A DNA stretch of 64,000 nt from CAVQDV01 sp963711375 (lineage in GTDB: Bacteria > Pseudomonadota > Gammaproteobacteria > Coxiellales > Coxiellaceae). The stretch lies in contig CAVQDV010000005.1 in assembly GCA_963711375.1 (NCBI GenBank), forward strand, positions 1,984,001 to 2,048,000. The letters are read 5' to 3'. This document shows, piece by piece, positions 59,525 to 64,000 of this stretch. Position 1 is the first letter of the stretch; each line of letters begins with the position of its first letter. Below the pieces are notes generated by a model, which had not been told where the DNA came from, ran no database searches, and was given only the letters and a program-made list of their open reading frames with translations. The translations under genes were made by a program, and so were the position numbers.

Positions 59525-61090
59525 TTAGAGTTCAATAAATTGTGGCAATAACTTTCGGTAATCCTCGTCGGATTTACAGCTTCGAATACGATTTAACATC
59601 GCACAAAAATATTTATAAGGCTCCACTCCGTTCGCCTTGCACGTTTCAATCAAAGAATAAAAAATTGCACCCGCTTTCGCACCTGCTGAACTTCCAGAAA
59701 ACAGCCAATTTTTCCTGCCAAGAGCAAAGGGTCGAATGGCATTTTCAATAAGATTATTATCGATTTCAATTCGACCGTCTTTTAAATAATTCGTCAACTC
59801 ATTCCAATTTGTTAAACAATAACGGATAGCCTTTCCTATTTTTCCTTGATCGGATGTTTTAACAAGATGATGATCAAGCCACTGTTTAAATGCCTCTAAT
59901 ATTGGAACCGATTTTTCCTTTCGAATTTCATGGCGCCTTTCTAATGAAAAATTATTTTCGCGAGCTTCTTTTTCAATAGCATATAATTTTCGATAAAATT
60001 TGAGCGCTTCCACAGCAAGCCCAGGTGTTTTTGAAAGCTTCGCTAACTCAGCAAATGGACGCCGAGCATGAGCATGGCAACCCACGCGTATAATTTTTTT
60101 CTCGTCATTTGCCCAGAGGTAACCTGAATAAGCATCGCTTTGTAAATATCCTTTAAAATCGGTTAGAAATTTCTTGGCATGAGCTCCAGCCCGGGTTTCT
60201 TGATATTCGTAAACGACACAAATTTTTTCGCCGCCACCACGATAACACCACATATAAGATTTCGCTGTGTTTTCTCGACCTTTTTCATTAAGCACTTGCA
60301 CAGTTGTTTCGTCGGCTTGCGCGTAATCATAAGCAATAATTAATTTTTGAAGCCATTTTACGAGTGGCTCGCATAATTCCGATGTTTTTAAAATCCATCC
60401 GCATAGACTGCTTCTCGGTATTTCCACCCCTATGCGAGACCAAATGGATTCCTGTCGATACAACGGAATATGATCACAATATTTTGTAATAATAGTGTTG
60501 GCCACTAATTCTGGAGTAGCTATGCTTTTCGGGAGAAGCAATAAAGGCATCGGTGCAATTTTGACATTTTCTTCGCAAGGTTTGCAGGCATATTTTGGTC
60601 TAACGTGCTGAATAACGCTAATTTTTGCTGGGATATATTTTAATTGCTCACTAATTTCTTCGCCAATCCGCACCAAATGTTCGCCACAATGGCAGATTTT
60701 TTCTTCGTCCTTAAGGTCATGTAGAATAATTTCGCGAGGCAAAAATTCGGGAAGGGGCGTCCGAATAGGATGTTTTTTACGCTTATGCGATTGAACCTCA
60801 ACTTCTTCAGCAAGCTGCTCTTTTACAGCCTCAGGTAATTCGGTTCCAGGCTCATCAAAAAAATCCGTTTGGAAAATATTTTTCTCAGACGATGGTGCAA
60901 AACGTTCTTGCTTGGCTAAACGAAGCGCTTCAACTAACTGCTCATATTTTTTCTTATAGTCTTTCAGTTGCTCGTATTTCTTCTTATAGTCTTCCAACTG
61001 TTCGTACTTTTCTTTGTATTCACTTAATTCAATGATCATTTCGCGCAACAAATCAGGTGAATCGGGCAGGTTTTGAATATCAATTTTCAT
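59525..61090 (-). CDS. tnpC: IS66 transposase TnpC
   Basis: A 521-residue IS66 transposase, full length. After a coiled-coil start made of three near copies of DYKKKYEQL (residues about 28-55) come the IS66 zinc-finger region (CHCGEHLVRI and YACKPCEENVKI), and the DDE core with YAQADETTVQVL, SDAYSGYLW and IEIDNNLIENAIRPFALGRK, ending in the helical tail typical of IS66. No frameshift or stop is visible, so it may be active. Confidence 0.95.
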   Translation of the reverse strand: MKIDIQNLPDSPDLLREMIIELSEYKEKYEQLEDYKKKYEQLKDYKKKYEQLVEALRLAKQERFAPSSEKNIFQTDFFDEPGTELPEAVKEQLAEEVEVQSHKRKKHPIRTPLPEFLPREIILHDLKDEEKICHCGEHLVRIGEEISEQLKYIPAKISVIQHVRPKYACKPCEENVKIAPMPLLLLPKSIATPELVANTIITKYCDHIPLYRQESIWSRIGVEIPRSSLCGWILKTSELCEPLVKWLQKLIIAYDYAQADETTVQVLNEKGRENTAKSYMWCYRGGGEKICVVYEYQETRAGAHAKKFLTDFKGYLQSDAYSGYLWANDEKKIIRVGCHAHARRPFAELAKLSKTPGLAVEALKFYRKLYAIEKEARENNFSLERRHEIRKEKSVPILEAFKQWLDHHLVKTSDQGKIGKAIRYCLTNWNELTNYLKDGRIEIDNNLIENAIRPFALGRKNWLFSGSSAGAKAGAIFYSLIETCKANGVEPYKYFCAMLNRIRSCKSDEDYRKLLPQFIEL

Positions 61091-61143
61091 TCGCGTAATA
61101 TATCAGATGATCCTAATTTTTTCGAGATTTTTATTCAAAGAAT

Positions 61144-61494
61144 TTAGCTAAAATTCGCGATTTGACTGGGCTCCATAGCCTCGAGCCGAGAATACTTATC
61201 GCTCGCTAAAAGCCAATTAAAATGTTCTCGAGTCATTTCTATTTGTCCATGGGCATCTTTCAGAAAAACAAAACGCCCCTTCTCAAGTCGTCTATACCAA
61301 AGCGTAAAGCAATTAGTTTCATAGTATAAAGCTTTTAATTTATTCCCGCTTCTGCTTCGAAATAGGAATAAATTTCCATCCGTAGGATTCATTTTTAAAA
61401 CGTCAGAGACCAGGATACAAAGTGTATCGATGGATTTTCTCATGTCTACCGGCTCTGTATAAAAATATATTTTCAGATCATTTGGCATCAGCAT
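61144..61494 (-). CDS. tnpB: IS66 accessory protein TnpB (Orf2)
   Basis: A 116-residue IS66 Orf2 protein with the hallmark IYFYTEPVDMRKSIDTL, then GNLFLFRSRSGNKLKALYYE and LWYRRLEKGRF. It is required for transposition of IS66 elements although its biochemical role is not defined. It overlaps tnpA by 7 bases and is 53 bases from tnpC. Confidence 0.95.
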   Translation of the reverse strand: MLMPNDLKIYFYTEPVDMRKSIDTLCILVSDVLKMNPTDGNLFLFRSRSGNKLKALYYETNCFTLWYRRLEKGRFVFLKDAHGQIEMTREHFNWLLASDKYSRLEAMEPSQIANFS

Positions 61495-61802
61495 AATAAA
61501 AGTGTCCTCACCAATTCTTTAACTTGATTTATTTCCACGTTGCAGGGGAATAAGCACTGAAATCCATTCGGCAACACCACGCGAATTTCTTGTGGACTAG
61601 ATAGTTTTGAGACATTTACCGGTGAAAAGGTGCCCGTAGAGTTTGGGTGCTTTTGCTTTCGAAAAATATTTTGATAATAAGCGAAATTCGAGAAGGGTAT
61701 ATTTTGATTTTTGCAAAATGCTTGGCGAGATAGCCCGCTTATTTCTTGCTCTTTGAGAATGGCTTTCCAACGCTCGCGCTTTTCTTCATTAATCTTTGGC
61801 AT
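61488..61802 (-). CDS. tnpA: IS66 accessory protein TnpA (Orf1)
   Basis: A 104-residue IS66 Orf1 protein with a helix-turn-helix of transposase-8 type (KEQEISGLSRQAFCKNQNIP) and a C-terminal strand segment (IRVVLPNGFQCLFPCNVEIN). CAGGAGC precedes ATG 61802, which I prefer to the more upstream in-frame start at 61838. It is the first gene of the transposition operon. Confidence 0.9.
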   Translation of the reverse strand: MPKINEEKRERWKAILKEQEISGLSRQAFCKNQNIPFSNFAYYQNIFRKQKHPNSTGTFSPVNVSKLSSPQEIRVVLPNGFQCLFPCNVEINQVKELVRTLLLC

Positions 61803-61885
61803 TAATTTGCTCCTGGTTATTTTCGGAGCGAATAGCATGCGGGGATTTAATTAGCTTTGGTAGATGTAATTGGCTGAACGCTTAC

Positions 61886-62000
61886 AGACCAACTCGCAGA
61901 GGCGGGATATCTTGAGAAACATAAAATTTGGCGGACCAACTACTACATCAATCGACGTTTATTTGATCTACTAAGCAAGCCTCCAAAAGTGCCGCAATAA
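61886..62000 (+). pseudogene. 3' fragment of a Fic-type protein gene
   Basis: Directly after the IS66 right end an open frame reads DQLAEAGYLEKHKIWRTNYY and INRRLFDLL, ending at TAA 61998-62000. This resembles the last winged-helix segment of some Fic proteins (a helix with AGYL then GRTNYYI-type strand and LF at the end). The rest of the gene is missing, replaced by IS66. The identification is from a short stretch and is tentative. Between 62001 and 62187 I see only a -10-like TATAAT at 62146-62151. Confidence 0.5.
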
Positions 62001-62187
62001 AGTTTGACAATCAAACGATCAGTAGCAGAAGATCGTCAGTTTAAGTGTGCAATGGTTCTAGATATTGAGAGGGAGGCTTCACAAGGGGGGGCGGATCTCC
62101 GAGTTAAAATGGAATAGACTATAGTAACTCTTGAATTTGTAAGGCTATAATGTATCGCACTATCTGGATTGCCATGAGGAGTACCCG

Positions 62188-62778
62188 GTGAAAATTCTGT
62201 TTATGCTGATATTAATATGTGAAATTACTACAGTTGCATTTGCTCAGGGGAACTTAATTCAAAGCGATCATTGTACGATTGATGCGGCCTATGCCAATGG
62301 CGTTTTAGATGCTAAAAACAAAGTGAATTCCAGAGTGGATTTTGCAGTGGTCTGTGATGTACCGAAAGATTTTCACGATCGACTCAATGCGGTGTATAGG
62401 AGCGGCTATCAAAATGGCGCCGCGAATATTTCAGTGAGCCAAGAATCGTGCTTAACTTCAGCTTCTGGTGATAAAGTTTGTGGTTACGATTGTAAAAAGG
62501 ATCGATATGACGAAGTAACCTGTGCTCCATTTCCAACGCAAGATTGTTTGAAAGATCGATACACCCAAAAAGTTGTCTGCGGGTATAATTGCATAAAATC
62601 GACCAATGGGACTGTTTATTGCGGGAAATTTTATGATGATAATTGCATTCAAGATCCCTATGGCATCGCAAAATGTGGGCTCAATTGCCGATTAGAAGGT
62701 GGCTCTATACACTGTGCTCAACGTATTTTCCCAACTTATTCGTCGCGTCCTTTTTTAAAAATGGAGGGATCAAATTGA
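62188..62778 (+). CDS. Secreted cysteine-rich protein (196 aa)
   Basis: A 196-residue protein with a signal peptide (ILFMLILICEITTVAFA, cleavage near residue 19). The mature part has about 14 cysteines; from residue 96 they occur in a repeated pattern, roughly three units of C-x-K-D-x-Y-x(4-6)-C-G-x-x-C (KVCGYDCKKD, VVCGYNCIKS, AKCGLNCRLE), suggesting several small disulfide-bonded modules. It starts with GTG 62188 after GAGGAG. The stop TGA overlaps the TTG start of the next gene, so both are co-translated. I recognise no named family. Confidence 0.8.
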   Translation: MKILFMLILICEITTVAFAQGNLIQSDHCTIDAAYANGVLDAKNKVNSRVDFAVVCDVPKDFHDRLNAVYRSGYQNGAANISVSQESCLTSASGDKVCGYDCKKDRYDEVTCAPFPTQDCLKDRYTQKVVCGYNCIKSTNGTVYCGKFYDDNCIQDPYGIAKCGLNCRLEGGSIHCAQRIFPTYSSRPFLKMEGSN

Positions 62779-63080
62779 AAAAACTCTATGTGTCATCCGA
62801 CATTGGCTTGCTCAATTTACTCAAATCTCAGCTGGAAACTGAAAATATTGTAGCGCTCATTAAAAATGAATTTCCGCCAGCAGCTGGAGAAGTTCCAAGC
62901 GTTGTCGCTTCTCCTGAATTATGGGTTATTAATGACGAAGATTACACTACTGCTGGAAATATTTTAAACGAATTCCTAAACGCATCCACGCAGCCAAAAG
63001 AAAACTGGACATGTACTCACTGCGGTGAACTGCTTGAAGGGCAATTCGAATTGTGTTGGAAATGTGGCAATGTTCGATAA
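62775..63080 (+). CDS. DUF2007-type protein with zinc ribbon (101 aa)
   Basis: A 101-residue protein. The N-terminal 70 residues fit DUF2007, a putative signal-transducing ACT-like domain (KKLYVSSDIGLLNLLKSQLE, then LWVINDEDYTTAGNIL), and the C-terminus is a zinc ribbon (CTHCGELLEGQFELCWKCG). It starts at TTG 62775, preceded by ATGGAGGG and overlapping the previous stop; the longer frame from ATG 62643 lies within the Cys-rich gene and is unlikely. Cytoplasmic, function unknown. Confidence 0.83.
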   Translation: MKKLYVSSDIGLLNLLKSQLETENIVALIKNEFPPAAGEVPSVVASPELWVINDEDYTTAGNILNEFLNASTQPKENWTCTHCGELLEGQFELCWKCGNVR

Positions 63081-63183
63081 AAGCTCCTTCATCGTTAATA
63101 AACTAATTTTTTCGCCCAGCCAATATTATTCTTGGCTAATAATTACATTGCAATGGGATATTAGCTTATCATTTTGAGCAAAT

Positions 63184-63212
63184 AAAAAAAAACCACGGGA
63201 TTTCGCCCGTGG
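63184..63212 (-). terminator. Rho-independent terminator of the minus-strand gene at 63218
   Basis: On the minus strand CCACGGG (63212-63206), a 6-base loop, CCCGTGG (63199-63193), then a run of Ts (63192-63184, complement of As). It lies directly after the stop at 63218. Confidence 0.88.
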
Positions 63213-63217
63213 GTTGT

Positions 63218-64000
63218 TCATTTTTTCATGGATAAATTAACGCCCTGTGTTTCATCCACCTTAGGCAGATATTGAGGAAATAGATTGCTCATATGCTGAC
63301 AAACTGAGGATTCACGAATTTCCGAAGGGATACTGCTTACATAATTGTGATATGAAAATGGCAGCCCGACCGTTTCACCCACGACCATCACTTCGTGGAA
63401 AGTATGCGCGCGGGCCATCGTTAAATAACTAAAGGCCGCTAGTAAGTATTCACTCAATTCTAGCTTTGTTAGGCCGCCATATATCATGGCTCCAAGCAAT
63501 AGCGATCCCGTGTGGCCCGAAACGCTTGAGGCAAGAGGCAAATGATGTTTTCGTATTTTTTGAACGAAGAGAGAGCTTTCGTCCACTTTTAATAGGTCCT
63601 TGGGCGAACCTTCGGTTAAGGGAGATATTCGACTAAGCTTGGCCAGAGCGGAATTACTTATGACTCCGGGATTTTTATTTTCCGCTACATTTTTAACTTC
63701 CTGTCTTTTCCGTTCCGAGAACAAAGAATTGCGAAAAATTTTATTAGCAAAAAATTCTTTATTACCGAATTTTGATTCTTCGAACATATCAATACTTTTA
63801 TTTGGACAGTGATCGTATAATCGATGAATAAAAAAACCATGTAACAACAGAACTTGCGATAAATCACTCTTTTCATTTTTTAAGATATCGATGAAAAGGT
63901 TCAAAATCGTTTCGCCATCAGCTTTTTCATGTTCTTTTAAGATAATGTGACCATGCATAGTGGTAGCAAGAAGTTCTGTTTTCACATGCACTGAGGCGTC
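63218..64000 (-). CDS. Unrecognised protein, N-terminus possibly beyond the window
   Basis: An open frame of 260 codons reading leftward from the right edge to 63218. In-frame GTG codons at 63991 and 63985 could be starts, but no ribosome binding site is visible in the few bases before them and the frame is open to 64000, so the gene may begin outside. The product has no clear signal peptide. The C-terminal half contains GHTGSLLLGAMIYGGL and YLTMARAHTFHEVMVVGETV with several histidines. I do not recognise the family. A strong terminator follows. Confidence 0.65.
   Translation of the reverse strand, partial: DASVHVKTELLATTMHGHIILKEHEKADGETILNLFIDILKNEKSDLSQVLLLHGFFIHRLYDHCPNKSIDMFEESKFGNKEFFANKIFRNSLFSERKRQEVKNVAENKNPGVISNSALAKLSRISPLTEGSPKDLLKVDESSLFVQKIRKHHLPLASSVSGHTGSLLLGAMIYGGLTKLELSEYLLAAFSYLTMARAHTFHEVMVVGETVGLPFSYHNYVSSIPSEIRESSVCQHMSNLFPQYLPKVDETQGVNLSMKK

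Larger units (their letters stand above)
59488..61885 (-). mobile_element. IS66-family insertion sequence, apparently complete
   Basis: 2398 bp bounded by GTAAGCGTT at 59488 and its complement ending at 61885, the typical IS66 terminal sequence. It contains tnpA, tnpB and tnpC in one operon reading leftward. The 8 bases outside each end differ (AAAGAGTC and AGACCAAC), so there is no target duplication, and the flanks belong to different genes (BRO-N on the left, a Fic-like 3' end on the right). A deletion or recombination after insertion explains this. Confidence 0.9.

Noticed and set aside
60940..61030. Tandem DNA repeat as a separate element
   Set aside because: The repeated bases only encode the DYKKKYEQL coiled-coil repeats at the start of the IS66 TnpC protein.
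1..64000. CRISPR arrays, rRNA or tRNA genes
   Set aside because: No regularly spaced repeats of 25-40 bases with unique spacers were seen, and no cloverleaf or rRNA-like stretch was noticed apart from the tmRNA.

Overview
The window looks like a chromosomal segment of an AT-rich, host-associated gammaproteobacterium, most likely of the order Legionellales (Legionella / Coxiella / Aquicella / Berkiella relatives). The evidence is the standard gammaproteobacterial block smpB / ratA-rnfH / bamE / fur / recN-nadK, the grpE-dnaK-dnaJ cluster, ankyrin-type and giant repeat proteins of effector type, several PAS-LuxR regulators, and promoters carrying tandem TTAA boxes of the kind PmrA recognises in Legionella and Coxiella. 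The genus is my inference; there is no rRNA or tRNA here to anchor it.

Layout. 1-5.5 kb: accessory genes (edge-truncated unknown protein, AlbA/ATPase regulator, a small unknown gene overlapping a frameshifted carotenoid oxygenase, a lipase-like hydrolase), with a possible IS605 right-end relic. 5.5-12.7 kb: dxs, a small secreted protein, a divergent ppc, a muconolactone-isomerase-like protein and umuDC. 13-29 kb: a LuxR-MFS operon, a coiled-coil protein with a decayed duplicate, a 2895-residue FHA-like protein without a recognisable export signal, and on the opposite strand a 1332-residue protein built like a bacterial major-vault/SPFH protein. 29.6-36 kb: a GH18 hydrolase, a HigB/HigA-like pair with a nonsense mutation in the toxin, an orphan Phd antitoxin, then dnaJ, dnaK (frameshifted as given), a small LuxR gene and grpE, with two sigma-32-like promoters. 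36-48 kb: a 1262-residue putative effector, a Fic protein with repeated operators, an acetamidase-like secreted protein, and housekeeping genes ydcF-like, nadK, recN, fur, bamE, rnfH, ratA, smpB. 48-55.5 kb: three PAS-LuxR paralogues, two ankyrin proteins, a membrane protein and a QEGLA/DUF1704 metallopeptidase-like protein. 55.6-64 kb: tmRNA (ssrA), an eroded integrative element at its 3' end bounded by a second att-like copy, tandem BRO-N genes, an intact-looking IS66 element, a Cys-rich secreted protein with a DUF2007 partner, and an edge-truncated unknown gene.

How parts may work together. Five promoters (genes starting at 36367, 49020 on the minus strand, 49174, 50166, 52526) share two TTAA boxes 11 bases apart and a -10 box exactly 15 bases after the second TTAA, which suggests one response regulator controls both putative effectors and PAS-LuxR regulators. 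Two large proteins (25162-29160 and 36367-40155) both carry a PSAPPL motif resembling viral late domains, a hint that they act on host ESCRT machinery. In the BRO-N genes at 57-59 kb the same coding position forms a perfect palindrome whose arms differ between copies by compensating changes, and the palindrome recurs in the intergenic space; this is the most unexpected nucleic-acid signal in the window.

Reliability. Three single-base insertions (two in the carotenoid oxygenase, one in dnaK) could be assembly errors rather than biology. All family names are from recognition of motifs by eye, with no database search.
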